Source: Arabidopsis thaliana | Lineage: Eukaryota > Streptophyta > Magnoliopsida > Brassicales > Brassicaceae | Direction of reading: 5' to 3' | Length of the DNA stretch: 64,000 nt | Assembly (NCBI RefSeq): GCF_000001735.4 | Contig: NC_003075.7 | Coordinates: 18,477,001 to 18,541,000 of the forward strand | Shown: in pieces, positions 38,603 to 50,284 of the stretch | How the letters are laid out: every line of letters begins with the position of its first letter | How positions within the stretch are numbered: position 1 is the first letter of the stretch | Position numbers and translations under genes: made by a program | The notes under the pieces: generated by a model | The model's database searches: none | What the model was told of the DNA's origin: nothing | Seen by the model: only the letters and a program-made list of their open reading frames with translations

Positions 38603-38881
38603 AACCGCTTTTATATTGTTCTCAATTTGTATGATCATTAACAAATATTCAAAGATAAGAAATAATTTAGAGAAATCAATTGATATCATTTTTTCTTATC
38701 ACTTATCATCATTCTACTCTTGATTTTGGGCTATTTTGTAATAAGATAACCTGAATTACAATAGCACTGTTTGATCATAGTATTTTCATTTGATTAAAAC
38801 GGCACCGTTTAGGTTAATCTTGGTCTTAGTTTTCGATTCGGGAACGCCGCCGTCCCAATCACACAACTGGGTAAAAACGAT

Positions 38882-39919
38882 ATGGAAGACGATGGTCAGA
38901 GCTCCGTCGCCGAAACCCTAGATCCGGCATTGCAGAAGAAGCACCATGATATGCTCGAGCGTCTCTCCGCTCGTCACCAAGCTCGAAAATCAGATTCACC
39001 TGACTCTTCCTCTTCGTCGTCCTCCACTCTTGAATCGACTTCCTCGTTTCTCGCTAAATTCTCCGATTCAAAGCGATCCATCGAGTCTCGGATCGCCGAG
39101 TCACGACTCGCTTCCTCCTCTACGGATTCGTCAAAGCTTAAGTCGGATCTTGCTGAGATCTCCGTAGCCATTGACAATCTCGAGAAGCTTCTCGCTGAGA
39201 ACTCGTATTTTCTTCCTTCCTACGAGGTTCGATCCTCTCTGAAAATCGTATCCGATCTCAAACAGAGTCTCGACATTCTCTCCGGCGAGTTAGTCCCGAA
39301 GAAGAAATTCTCGTTCAAGAGCAAATCAACGACCAAAAAGCCGGAATCAAAACTCCCGGAGATACAGAAACCCGACGTCGTTTTACCTCCGAAACTCGTC
39401 CCCGTACGCGATTCTCCGGGATTGAGAAACAAACACGGAGAGACTCTTGTGAAAAGCTTCGAAGGCTCGTCGATCGGAGAATTCACATTGTCGGATCTTG
39501 ATTCATGTCAAGTAAAATTAACAGGAACGGTCAACGCTCTGTTCCTTCACCGACTGAAGAAGTGTAGTGTCTACACAGGTCCAGTGATTGGTTCGATTCT
39601 GATTGATGACGTAGAAGATTGTGTTCTGGTATTGGCGTCGCATCAGATCAGAATCCATTGCGCTAGGAAGAGTGATTTCTACCTGAGAGTGAGGAGTCGT
39701 CCCATAATTGAAGACAGTAACGGTGTCAGATTTGCTCCTTATTGTTTGGATTACAAAGGGATTGATGAAGATTTGAAGACGGCTGGTTTGGAGGAGGAGA
39801 CTAACAACTGGGCCAATGTGGATGATTTCCGGTGGCTGAGAGCTGTACAGTCGCCGAATTGGTCACTTTTGCCGGAAGAAGAAAGGGTCTCTTTGCTTAC
39901 CATTTCCGGGGATTCTTGA
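38882..39919 (+). CDS. POR: tubulin-folding cofactor C, PORCINO
   Basis: Intronless, 345 residues, starting at the ATG of MEDDGQSS. The N-terminal spectrin-like helical part (about 15-130) includes KKHHDMLERLSARHQARK and a Ser-rich stretch. A basic linker follows (KKKFSFKSKSTTKK). The C-CAP/cofactor C beta-helix domain (about 190-320) has GLRNKHGETLVKSF, GEFTLSDLDSCQVKLTG, IGSILIDDVEDCVLVLASHQIRIH and the conserved DFYLRVRSRPIIEDS. Cofactor C works in alpha/beta-tubulin heterodimer assembly. In Arabidopsis porcino mutants lack microtubules and die as embryos (knowledge). Confidence 0.95.
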   Translation: MEDDGQSSVAETLDPALQKKHHDMLERLSARHQARKSDSPDSSSSSSSTLESTSSFLAKFSDSKRSIESRIAESRLASSSTDSSKLKSDLAEISVAIDNLEKLLAENSYFLPSYEVRSSLKIVSDLKQSLDILSGELVPKKKFSFKSKSTTKKPESKLPEIQKPDVVLPPKLVPVRDSPGLRNKHGETLVKSFEGSSIGEFTLSDLDSCQVKLTGTVNALFLHRLKKCSVYTGPVIGSILIDDVEDCVLVLASHQIRIHCARKSDFYLRVRSRPIIEDSNGVRFAPYCLDYKGIDEDLKTAGLEEETNNWANVDDFRWLRAVQSPNWSLLPEEERVSLLTISGDS

Positions 39920-40509
39920 TCAAAATCATCAGGTACCAAAATTACCTTAAAGCTTGAACATTTATACGAGAAATCATCAGGCATTCTTTTAAACAAGTCG
40001 ATTTGTATTCGATTATGATTGTGTGTTCCCAAAGAATGTTGCTTCTTTACATATTTTGCCTTTATTTGTGATCTTGGAGTTGGTTTCATGGAGGTAATTT
40101 TTTGATCTTGAATATAGAGAAAAGCCAAATACTAAGAGCATGTATATGGGTGATACCCATATAGTATCATAAAGAATGTTTTAGTATTATTTATAATATT
40201 TGTTTATTGTTTGAGATTTTTTATGATACTCTTATTAAATATGTTTACATTGATGATACCACATGTTTAAGTATCATGAAATAAATAAATTTGCAATATG
40301 GATTTTAGAACATGAGATTATTCTTTGAAATACATTCTTCTTTTTTTTATCTATTATCATCTTTCTGTCGTTCATTAGATTATATATAGAGGGATGACCT
40401 GAATCAAGCCTCAAAGTTCGATCTTATTCTATGAACACAAAGTGACAACACACAAAACAAGATCTAATCCTTTTGTACATAAAGAATGCATGAATTTATC
40501 TTAAGCTTC

Positions 40510-40695
40510 CTATGAACAAAATAAAGCACACTCACACAAATACAAACGCTCACACACACAATCCCGAGTTTCGGATGATTGCCATTTGCCACAGTAGAAA
40601 CCCGACGCCCATGATTCCTTAAGGTCCCTCATGCCATGAACTCCAGCGATGTAAATAAGCTGGGTGACTGAGAGTATGATCAAGAACGCCTCCAT
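40510..40695 (-). CDS. short ORF inside the transposon-like unit
   Basis: ATG at 40695, 61 residues, preceded by a splice-acceptor-like AG at about 40701-40702. It starts with a hydrophobic segment (FLIILSVTQLIYIAGVHG) followed by a polar part with several Cys. No family recognised. It may be the end of a chimeric transcript or a chance frame. Confidence 0.25.
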   Translation of the reverse strand: MEAFLIILSVTQLIYIAGVHGMRDLKESWASGFYCGKWQSSETRDCVCERLYLCECALFCS

Positions 40696-40817
40696 GGTTC
40701 TCTACATAGAAAAATGAGAGAAAATGGACGTGTCATGAAGGCAACAATGGTGGGATTTCCAAATTTTAATCTATAATTTGGTCACAGTACCATTTCTCTC
40801 AGAATTTAAGAAAGAAC

Positions 40818-41028
40818 CTGACAGAGAAATGATTTCAAATCGGCCCTGCAACAACAACACATCCAATACAGCTCAATACAAGATTTAAATTCCAGCTCCA
40901 TTCGATAACAACAAAGGTCAAAATGAGGCCAAGGAGCAAGCAATGCACAAAGCACATGAGTAAATTTATACCTCATACTTAACAGTTCCAGTAGGATTGC
41001 TATTGTTAGCTTGACGAAGCATCACATT
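40818..41028 (-). pseudogene. AHL (AT-hook nuclear-localized) PPC-domain fragment
   Basis: The minus-strand exon-like piece 41028-40972 encodes NVMLRQANNSNPTGTVKYE. A GT donor, a short intron and an AG acceptor follow, then 40845-40818 encoding GRFEIISLS and another donor. Joined, this is the PPC-domain signature of AHL proteins (LRQ...TVKYEGRFEIISLSG), with an intron between E and G as in intron-bearing AHL genes. No AT-hook or remaining PPC sequence was found, so it is a captured or degraded piece and not a working gene. Confidence 0.7.
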
Positions 41029-41293
41029 AGTAGATTCAAAGATCACATGTCGAGAACATACTAGAAAACTAAGAAGCCAAATCTAAAGGCAAAACAGAGA
41101 CTAATGTTGAATCAGATAAATATATGAAGTTTTTTAAAAAGGAAGTATTTTTTCTGTTCTTCTCATTACAAATCTTTTCATTCTCTAGTCATATTTGTAC
41201 ATAAAGAATGACAATTGAAATTGAACAACTTCTACAAGAAACAAATTCAAGAATCATCAAAACAATGTGCAGAGAGAGGATATGTATACTCAC

Positions 41294-41409
41294 CAACCTT
41301 CAGGAATGAATACTGCATCACCAACGTTAAGAGTAACCTCCTGTGACTGCTTCAGAGAATGCTCTCCCCTTAAGATGGTTTCTCGGTGCTTTTTCTCACC
41401 TGTCACAGT
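41294..41409 (-). pseudogene. JmjC-domain fragment (JMJ31-like)
   Basis: An acceptor-like TATCAG precedes an open stretch whose second half reads EHSLKQSQEVTLNVGDAVFIPEGW, then a GT donor. The pattern (SQ..TLN.GDA.FIPEGW) is the C-terminal part of the JmjC fold in HSPBAP1/JMJ31-like proteins. The rest of the domain, including the HxD iron site, is absent. Confidence 0.65.
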
Positions 41410-41498
41410 CTGATAACACAAAATAGCAACGATACACTCAATCTTTCAATAATCGAAGAACAGGCAGAAGAATTTCAACTATCCGGATCTGAGCTTAC

Positions 41499-41590
41499 TT
41501 GTCGAGAAACTCTTGGTCGACGACGGCAGAGACGACGAGGAGTGGGTTTCTCATTCCCAAGAGGATTCCATCGAAATCAGAGGAAGCCAT
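41499..41590 (-). other. possible first exon of a chimeric transcript
   Basis: ATG at 41590 opens a frame (MASSDFDGILLGMRNPLLVV...) to a GTAAG donor after 41499. It does not join in frame to the JmjC fragment using the splice sites I can see. I recognise no family. It may be another captured exon. An unannotated locus such as At4g39930 could correspond. Confidence 0.3.
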
Positions 41591-42786
41591 GGATGATGAT
41601 CTGAGAAGGATTTTCGAGAAAAGGGAAGAGATTCAGAAGGAATCGAAACAGAAGAAAATTGATCGGCAAAATTAGAAGGAATCGGAAAATTCCCCACGAG
41701 AGAGAATTTTTTTGAGAGAAACAGAAGGAATTTTTTTTCGACAAAAATAAATGGACGACCAATCAGAGCCTGCCACGTAATATGAGACTGAGTATCAGAA
41801 GTCTCAATAGACTGATACGGCTCAGCCCAGTTTTTTGTGGTTGGTCCATTAAAAAATTGTAAATGGGCTACTGATACTCTAAAAATATGAGCTATGTACA
41901 TGGTCTAAGTTGAGTCTGCCACAAAAAACCTAGTACAGTTGGGCTACAAGGCCCAATATAAATGTAAGCCCTTTAACAAAGAGGGAACCGCCTGCTTTGA
42001 CTGTTGAGAACAACTTGCTGGATTCTTTTTTCTTCCCGGTAAATTGAGAAACCAAGAAAATCAAACAAGTACTGCAATAAGAAAGTGTTGAATCTGATTT
42101 TGGAAATATTATTTGACTCCATTATTCCCTTCATAAATATATACAGTCAAGCATATTTATTTGAACAAGAAAATAAAGTCATACTAATAAGCATAGAGAT
42201 AAAGTAAGATCATAAAATAAGTATAAAGACATATAGCTTATTAAATCACATGGGTCTCTGAATGGGTATTGGTAGGTTGGTAGATGGAACAAAATCAGTC
42301 ATACAATCATTTTCCCAAAAGATTGGCCTCCATCATCAGTGATTCAGTGATTCATGCACACATACCAAAACCACTATATAGTTTTTTTTTTATTATTATT
42401 CAAATTACACAAATAAATAAATAAACCTTTTTTATTAACCGGTAAAATATTCCCATACCTGTTTCGTCAAAAAAAATAACCGGTAAAATACTAATAATTT
42501 GTTCTGTTTTGTGTAAAAAAGAATGTATGATTTTATTTTGATTATTTTTTTTGTTAATAAGACATTAAGACTATTGAAATGATGTTGGAATATGGTCATG
42601 TGTTTTTTGTGGAGGAATTATATAGTTGGTAGTAGTAGTACCATTACTCTCCTTCTCACCTGTTTTCTTCCTCTTAAAGTCTTCTCTATATATTTTCAAT
42701 ATAATCCGTCTTTCTTATACATAAACTTATTTTGTACGATCACATAAAACTGTAAACCCCCACACAGTTATTGGCCGTCGGATTCA

Positions 42787-44276
42787 ATGGAAGGATTAGC
42801 TATCAGAGCATCTCGACCGTCGGTTTTCTGTTCTATTCCAGGTCTCGGCGGCGATTCCCACCGAAAACCTCCAAGTGACGGTTTCCTCAAGCTGCCTGCG
42901 TCGTCTATTCCGGCGGACAGCCGAAAATTAGTAGCGAATTCTACTTCCTTTCATCCAATCTCAGCCGTTAACGTCTCTGCTCAAGCTTCCCTCACCGCTG
43001 ATTTTCCCGCCCTTTCAGGTTCTCCCATCTCTCTCTGTTTCGTCATATAGCAGATCGTTCACATTTCAGAAAAAGCAATTTAGGTTTAAGCATCTCCACA
43101 AATCGTGTTGTTGTTTTTTTCTGACCATTTTTACAATCTCTTTAACTTTGTGTTTGCGCAGAAACTATACTGAAAGAGGGAAGAAATAACGGAAAAGAGA
43201 AAGCAGAGAACATCGTGTGGCACGAGAGTTCGATATGCAGATGCGACAGACAACAACTTCTTCAACAAAAGGGTTGTGTCGTTTGGATCACTGGTCTCAG
43301 TGGTTCAGGGAAAAGCACTGTTGCTTGTGCACTAAGTAAAGCATTGTTTGAAAGAGGCAAACTTACTTACACACTCGACGGCGACAATGTCCGTCACGGC
43401 CTTAACCGTGACCTCACTTTCAAAGCAGAGCACCGCACCGAAAACATTAGAAGAATTGGTACACAATTTTTCCTTTCTTCCAAAAATTATAATCATGTGT
43501 TTACTAACTCATGAAACCAATTTCTTTAACGCGTTTTATGGTATATGCTTAATGGTTTTTGTAAAGTGATTTGTGATTGATCTTTAAATTTAATATCAGG
43601 TGAGGTGGCTAAGTTGTTTGCTGACGTCGGAGTCATTTGTATAGCAAGTTTGATTTCTCCGTACCGGAGAGACAGAGACGCGTGCCGGTCCTTGTTACCT
43701 GACGGCGATTTCGTCGAGGTACGTACGCTATAACGTTTTACTATATATGAATTTGCTTGTTATAGAAGATATATTAGTATACATTGATTACATTACGAAA
43801 ACTTACTTTGATTTAGGTCTTCATGGACGTTCCTCTTCATGTGTGCGAGTCGAGAGATCCAAAGGGGTTGTACAAGCTTGCACGTGCAGGCAAAATCAAA
43901 GGTATCCCAAAAAAAAGAAAACGTACTTGTATAAAAGTTGACTTTGACTTTTTATTTTGTTCGATTCGTAGAGTTTGACTTATTGACCTAATTGTTGAGT
44001 GTAACTTATTGACCTAGCTAATTGTTGAGTTTTCTTGAATTAATTATCCAGGCTTCACTGGAATCGACGACCCTTACGAGGCACCAGTGAATTGCGAGGT
44101 TCGTCACGTGAATGATCAGATAGATTTTGGAACGTAAATTTGTACTAATAAAGTATTGATGTAATATCCTCCAGGTAGTGCTGAAACACACAGGAGACGA
44201 CGAGTCGTGTTCGCCACGTCAGATGGCTGAGAACATCATCTCTTACCTGCAAAACAAAGGTTATCTTGAGGGCTAA
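42787..44276 (+). CDS. APK2: adenosine-5'-phosphosulfate kinase 2, plastidial (APK2/AKN2)
   Basis: Six exons (42787-43018, 43162-43458, 43600-43718, 43817-43901, 44052-44098, 44175-44276) encode 293 residues. It phosphorylates APS to PAPS, the sulfate donor used by sulfotransferases, including those finishing glucosinolates. The first ~75 residues are Ser/Pro-rich and basic, a chloroplast transit peptide. The kinase follows: P-loop GLSGSGKST (about 122-130), [10 protein letters not shown], an FxxxHRxENIRRIGE block, [13 protein letters not shown], then [40 protein letters not shown]. All motifs are intact. Its pathway partner CYP79B2 is about 4 kb downstream. Confidence 0.97.
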
Positions 44277-44820
44277 GTCAAAGTCGGAAAAATCAACCCA
44301 ATTTGTCGATTCTATATATGGCTAAAGGATTGTTCTCCCTGATTCGGTCAGAAGCTTGAGACCTGGAAACGATGTCGTCTCGCTTCGTCACACTATCATT
44401 TGTTCTTGAATTGTGTTGAAGTCAAAAGCCAAAGGGAATATATCTATATTTGTTCTAATCATCATTTAGTTAGTTTATAAAGAGTTTTTGCTCCAATGAT
44501 ATCGACTGTGTTGTATAATGTGAATTAATAAAGTGGATTTCGTTGTATTTAAGTTTGTCTTACCAGCCTAACTAAATTATGTGATTTGGACTCATGAACC
44601 CGTTGATCCACAGAACAAGCTTAGTTAGTCCATGAATGTTTAATTATAATTCTGACTCATATTAGTTTATATTTCAGAGATGCAAATAATTATGCTCTTA
44701 AACACGTACAGTTTGATTACTTCACTCACAAAATATATATCAGATCACCTATAGTGTGTGCAAATGTCCCCGTTCACTCGTTCAGTGAATATGATCAACA
44801 GAAAACGTAAACTGTTCTCG

Positions 44821-45000
44821 TTTTTTTTTTTTTTTTTTTCAAAAGTCCAACGCATATAGATGAATCATAATTAATTAAGCCAGCCCATAACGGAAAAGAC
44901 CTAGCACCCGGCAAAAACTCAGAAACCATCTCACAAAATTGTGAAGAGATCAACATCCAAAATTCAAGAGCATTCACTTAAGATAGATGAACATGGTAGA
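44821..45000 (-). mobile_element. possible retroposed fragment with poly-A tail
   Basis: A run of 19 T at 44821-44839 is a poly-A tail on the minus strand. The preceding minus-strand sequence is G+C-richer than its surroundings and includes a 60-codon frame running into the A tract (FLPGARSFPLWAG). That is the look of a 3'-truncated or 5'-truncated reverse-transcribed copy (LINE end or processed transcript). No target duplication was found and the source is not recognised. Confidence 0.3.
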
Positions 45001-48000
45001 AGATTTGTCGCGCGATCAATACTTGAAAGTTGAAAACATAGTGCTGATCATCTGAAACTGCAGAGAGGAGGAGAGCTGAATGTAGTGCAGTAACATATGA
45101 TTTCTTTTAATTTACACAACAAACGATGGTCTTTGATGATCTCATGTACTTTTCATGTAGAGTATGTATACTTTGGTTTATATAATCACCTTATTTTTTG
45201 TCGTTTGTTGCAAAATATACTGTATCTTTCTTTTTTTTGGTTAAAATGGTCGATAGGTTTACTAATATCATTTTCAATACAACTATACCAAACAATCATA
45301 TATGAACCAATCTATCATGAACTTTTAAATTATGACTTTAATCAAATATATATTTAAAAAAAAAAGTATCATGCAATTTGTGAAATTTGACAGGTGAGAT
45401 TTGGCGGATGGAGCACGTTTTTATTTAGTCCATGCTATATATACAAAAATAAACTACCCTTGGTTGGCAGAGACATGGCAAAAATAATCCACATGCATGA
45501 TTGGTTAACTTTTTTCCCATCACTAAGATAAAATTACATACATTTATATAAAATTCGAAATAAAGAAAGCAAAAAAAAAACTGATGATATAATAAGCTTT
45601 TATTCATCAAAGTGGGTATGGTGATAGGACTACACTCTCTGGGTTGTGTTTTGGTATTACTGTGTAAGACTTCCTAGATTCATGAAAAAGTATCGAAAGT
45701 TAGAATCGAATTAATCCAAAAGGAATTATTGTGGAATTAACTAAAGCAATCCATACAAATCACAACAAAAGCTCGTCAAGTATATATAATCAGAATAGTC
45801 AATAATTTAGCTTTGAATGCCGAACTTGACTAAAACTCAGACATGTTATAGTACCAAAATATTTGTAATTTAGGGAATATCATTGCTAATACAATATAAA
45901 AAAGATCATAGCTAGATTCAAAATGTTGAACATGACCTACGACATTGTTGAATTCATTGATCTGGTCTTGCTAAAAACTTTAAAATTGATGAGTTCAACA
46001 TCTTCAAATGCATGATAACGGGTCCAACGGAAATTGACTTTTTTTTCATGCTCCTGATATATAATAATATCTAACGATTACGGGTTCCACTAATTGTCAT
46101 TACTCATTAACATTCCTATTTAAAAGTTGTGATAGTTTTAGGGTTTTACGTAGTCGTGTCATATAGCGATTAACTACGTACTTGTAGATTTATCAATTAC
46201 TTCTGTTGTTTACGAGAACCTAAAAAAAAGAAGCAGATGCCTAGTTTATAGAGCACGTGTACTGTCTTGAAAACTTAGGTAGGTTGGTAAGGTTACCAAA
46301 AGACCTTAAAGGAATATAAAGTTACTAATTAACTTAAGTAAAGTTGGTATTGCTTATATATTGCAAAGTATTACAAACCAATCCCCTCTGTATATTGTTT
46401 TAAACCATAGATTTTTTTACAATTAAGTTTATGATCAATCAATTATTTCACCATTTCTATTAAATTATGTAAAAAGAAAAGGATATATATATATATATAT
46501 AATTAAATAAGAATAAATCAAAATACCGAAATTTTTTATTATCCATTCTTTGTGGACATCGCCCCTAATATATAAAAAAAAAAAACTTTCGTATAACTGA
46601 TTTATATTTTTTTGTAAAAACTTAAAGGAAGCCTAAGAAATATCTTGTGATATTTTTGACAAAATGTGGTATATATCTTTTTATAATATCATTTATAAAG
46701 AAAATATTGATTACATGGTGAAAAACATTTTGCTAGCGATCAACAAAATTAAATAGGCACATGTTAACTGATCTCATACGACCTTGAAATTTTAATCTTT
46801 GTGTCGAGAGACCGATCTTTATGCAAATTATGAAACTACACATGGTTTATGCACGGAAGATCACATTGCATGTATACCATATTATAAACCAAAAATGATC
46901 AAGAAGAAGGCGAAAACATTTGGGTAAATTTTAAATTTCGATCATGCGATTTTTTAGCTCATCATCAACAGACAAGAAACTATCTTTTGTACTGTAAATA
47001 CTAAATACAAAATAAAATCTTCATCATTTTTTGCATGTGTCAAATAAATTACGCGAACTTTTTTTTTTTATCGACTATTAATAGAGAAACCTGTTTTATT
47101 TGCCTTGATTTGGAAAAATGGAGAAATTGACTTAAGACTTAGTCTCGGTCACATCGGCAACAACGGAGCTTAAACGGCGTCCGCAACATGGAAACTCAAG
47201 CCACGAATCTGATATATTGACTATAGAAGTAGTAAGTAACTTTGACTCGTCCCACATCAGTTTCAATTTCCACGAGGGTATTTGGCAGGTGAACTCTCTA
47301 CGTACCCAAAACATAATGGCTATTTTATTTCATAACTGATATTTAGCAATTAATTATTCGTCCTTTTTAAACCAATTTCTATAGTTGGGAAAATAATCAA
47401 TTTTTACACTTTCAATGTATACGTTACAGATTTTTTTTTATTAGTCATGCACATATTTTCAATTTTTACACTTTCAATGTAAACAATCGATTCTTAATTG
47501 TTAAAAATAGGTTTACGTAAGGAATTAAAGATTTGTTTAAAATATGTTCCGGCCGGTCTAATAATTTACTTGACGTTAATTTCTTAAACACTTTTAGATA
47601 GGAGGCTTTGTTTATCCCAAATGATTTTGTACCACTGCGACAATACTAGCTAGACATAAAATGTTAATAAATTTTTATTAAGTAATATAATCGAAGTATT
47701 AGATCAATGTAGTAGACAGTTAGGTTAACTAAAACAAGAGTAAACACTTTTTTTTTTCTTTTCAGGATAGGTAAAACAAATTTCACACTATTTTGCGTAT
47801 TTCCTTAAATTTGTTGTTCGTTTTCTCAGCAAAGATGAATATTTTGTTTCATAGTAATTCACAAGTATAAACTCGCCAGAACTCCTCAAACAGTGAAATA
47901 TAATATAGCTTTTAACTGTTTTTCGGCTGGACCGGGTTTTTAAGTGCATATATAACACGAGGAATTTTGGCAGGTCACCAACAAAACTTTTAAAAATATT

Positions 48001-48214
48001 AAAAATTCCCATCAAGAATAGAAATTAATAAACAATGATATCTCTAATAATATAGATATTTTGAAACGTTAGGAATAATCGTAATAATGTTCAACGTTGG
48101 TGGTGGTACTCAAGATGGACCCTCCCTCCCACATTTTCCTCACTCCTTCGTAAGTCCTTTCCACGCATAAGGGTATTATAGTCATTTCACATAAACTAAC
48201 GACTACTAGACTTG

Positions 48215-48285
48215 TATATAAATAGGAAGGTGAAGCTCTCTCTTTATCCATGCAGAGACAACAGAAACCACAACAAAAACTTTGA
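48215..48285 (+). promoter_or_regulatory. CYP79B2 TATA box and small uORF
   Basis: TATATAAATA at 48215-48224 is a good TATA box, predicting a transcript start near 48245-48255. An ATG at 48250 opens an 11-codon frame ([11 protein letters not shown]) closed by TGA at 48283-48285, 25 bases before the main ATG. Whether this ATG is inside the mRNA depends on the exact start site. Confidence 0.55.
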
Positions 48286-48310
48286 GTCCTCTTCTTCTCT
48301 ATACACAAAC

Positions 48311-50284
48311 ATGAACACTTTTACCTCAAACTCTTCGGATCTCACTACCACTGCAACCGAAACATCGTCCTTTAGCACCTTGTATCTCCTCTCAACACTT
48401 CAAGCTTTTGTGGCTATAACCTTAGTGATGCTACTCAAGAAATTGATGACGGATCCCAACAAAAAGAAACCGTATCTGCCACCGGGTCCCACAGGATGGC
48501 CGATCATTGGAATGATTCCGACGATGCTAAAGAGCCGGCCCGTTTTCCGGTGGCTCCACAGCATCATGAAGCAGCTCAATACTGAGATAGCATGCGTGAA
48601 GTTAGGAAACACTCATGTGATCACCGTCACGTGCCCTAAGATAGCACGTGAGATACTCAAGCAACAAGACGCTCTCTTCGCGTCGAGGCCTTTAACTTAC
48701 GCTCAGAAGATCCTCTCTAACGGCTACAAAACCTGCGTGATCACTCCCTTTGGTGACCAATTCAAGAAAATGAGGAAAGTTGTGATGACGGAACTCGTAT
48801 GTCCAGCGAGACACAGGTGGCTCCACCAGAAGAGATCAGAAGAAAACGATCATTTAACCGCTTGGGTATACAACATGGTTAAGAACTCGGGCTCTGTCGA
48901 TTTCCGGTTCATGACTAGGCATTACTGTGGAAATGCAATCAAGAAGCTTATGTTCGGGACGAGAACGTTCTCTAAGAACACTGCACCTGACGGTGGACCC
49001 ACCGTAGAAGATGTAGAGCACATGGAAGCAATGTTTGAAGCATTAGGGTTTACCTTCGCTTTTTGCATCTCTGATTATCTGCCGATGCTCACTGGACTTG
49101 ATCTTAACGGTCACGAGAAGATTATGAGAGAATCAAGTGCGATTATGGACAAGTATCATGACCCAATCATCGACGAGAGGATCAAGATGTGGAGAGAAGG
49201 AAAGAGAACTCAAATCGAAGATTTTCTTGATATTTTCATCTCTATCAAAGACGAACAAGGCAACCCATTGCTTACCGCCGATGAAATCAAACCCACCATT
49301 AAGGTATTTATCACGTTCCTTTCATATAAGGTTTCGATCGTAAAAATATCAAAAGAACAATTTTTGTTAAATTTTATTTGAGAAAGCATGCATATCAAAT
49401 TTATTTACACATACTAACATTTTGATTCATAAAACATTTATAAAAGAAGAAAGAAACATTTTGTGGTAAAAGTTGATTAGTTACAATATTTGTTTTTTTT
49501 TTGCTAAACATGGGCTACTTTTTTGTTTGTCTCTTTTGATTACTTTGGTCAAAGACAGATGCATGCAACTTAATTGTATTTATTTTTATGTTATACAAAA
49601 ATTAAAGATCCAAAATTAATAAAAGCTGGTATATATGTTTATAATGAATAGGAGCTTGTAATGGCGGCGCCAGACAATCCATCAAACGCCGTGGAATGGG
49701 CCATGGCGGAGATGGTGAACAAACCGGAGATTCTCCGTAAAGCAATGGAAGAGATCGACAGAGTCGTCGGGAAAGAGAGACTCGTTCAAGAATCCGACAT
49801 CCCAAAACTAAACTACGTCAAAGCTATCCTCCGCGAAGCTTTCCGTCTCCATCCCGTCGCCGCCTTCAACCTCCCCCACGTGGCACTTTCTGACACAACC
49901 GTCGCCGGATATCACATCCCTAAAGGAAGTCAAGTCCTTCTTAGCCGATATGGGCTGGGCCGTAACCCAAAAGTTTGGGCCGACCCACTTTGCTTTAAAC
50001 CGGAGAGACATCTCAACGAATGCTCCGAAGTTACTTTGACCGAGAACGATCTCCGGTTTATCTCGTTCAGTACCGGGAAAAGAGGTTGTGCGGCTCCGGC
50101 GCTAGGAACGGCGTTGACCACGATGATGCTCGCGAGACTTCTTCAAGGTTTCACTTGGAAGCTACCTGAGAATGAGACACGTGTCGAGCTGATGGAGTCT
50201 AGTCACGATATGTTTCTGGCTAAACCGTTGGTTATGGTCGGTGACCTTAGATTGCCGGAGCATCTCTACCCGACGGTGAAGTGA
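48311..50284 (+). CDS. CYP79B2: tryptophan N-monooxygenase CYP79B2
   Basis: Two exons, 48311-49303 and 49652-50284, encode 541 residues. It converts tryptophan to indole-3-acetaldoxime, the precursor of indole glucosinolates, camalexin and some auxin. It is a microsomal P450: N-terminal anchor about 27-45 ([17 protein letters not shown]), proline-rich [11 protein letters not shown] hinge, ExxR (EAFR) region, FKPERHL and the heme loop [14 protein letters not shown] with ligand C477. The I-helix reads AAPDNPSNA instead of the common AGxDTT, a known trait of the CYP79 family. The ATG at 48311 is the first that gives this N-terminus. B2 rather than B3 is judged from remembered sequence and gene order. 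Confidence 0.96.

Larger units (their letters stand above)
40136..41905. mobile_element. candidate non-autonomous TIR transposon carrying host gene fragments
   Basis: Left end GAGCATGTATATGG. The right end read inward on the other strand is GACCATGTACATAG (11 of 14 identical). Both are flanked by TAA, with one more shared base outside (CTAA). The TGATAC word is concentrated near both ends (five times within about 140 bases of the left, three times in the last 115 bases of the right), like subterminal transposase-binding repeats. The 3-4 base target duplication suggests a PIF/Harbinger-type element; the group is inferred. Inside are fragments of a JmjC gene and an AHL gene, both on the minus strand and retaining splice signals. 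No transposase is seen. Confidence 0.4.
39920..42786. other. 2.9-kb interval dominated by a transposon-like unit
   Basis: 3' UTR of POR, then the 40136-41905 element with gene fragments, then about 880 bases of AT-rich DNA and the APK2 promoter (ctctatatattttc at about 42683-42696). No intact conserved gene found. Confidence 0.6.
44277..48310. other. 4-kb AT-rich intergenic region upstream of CYP79B2
   Basis: Begins with the APK2 3' UTR and ends with the CYP79B2 promoter. It contains a poly-T-flanked fragment (44821-45000), an (AT)n run at about 46483-46501, a G+C-richer island at about 47120-47310 without recognisable coding content, and a short direct repeat of tcaatttttacactttcaat at about 47398 and 47458. 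No gene supported. Confidence 0.55.

Noticed and set aside
47132-47314. 60-codon minus-strand ORF in the CYP79B2 upstream region
   Set aside because: A G+C-richer island, but the translation resembles no family and there are no splice or start signals around it.
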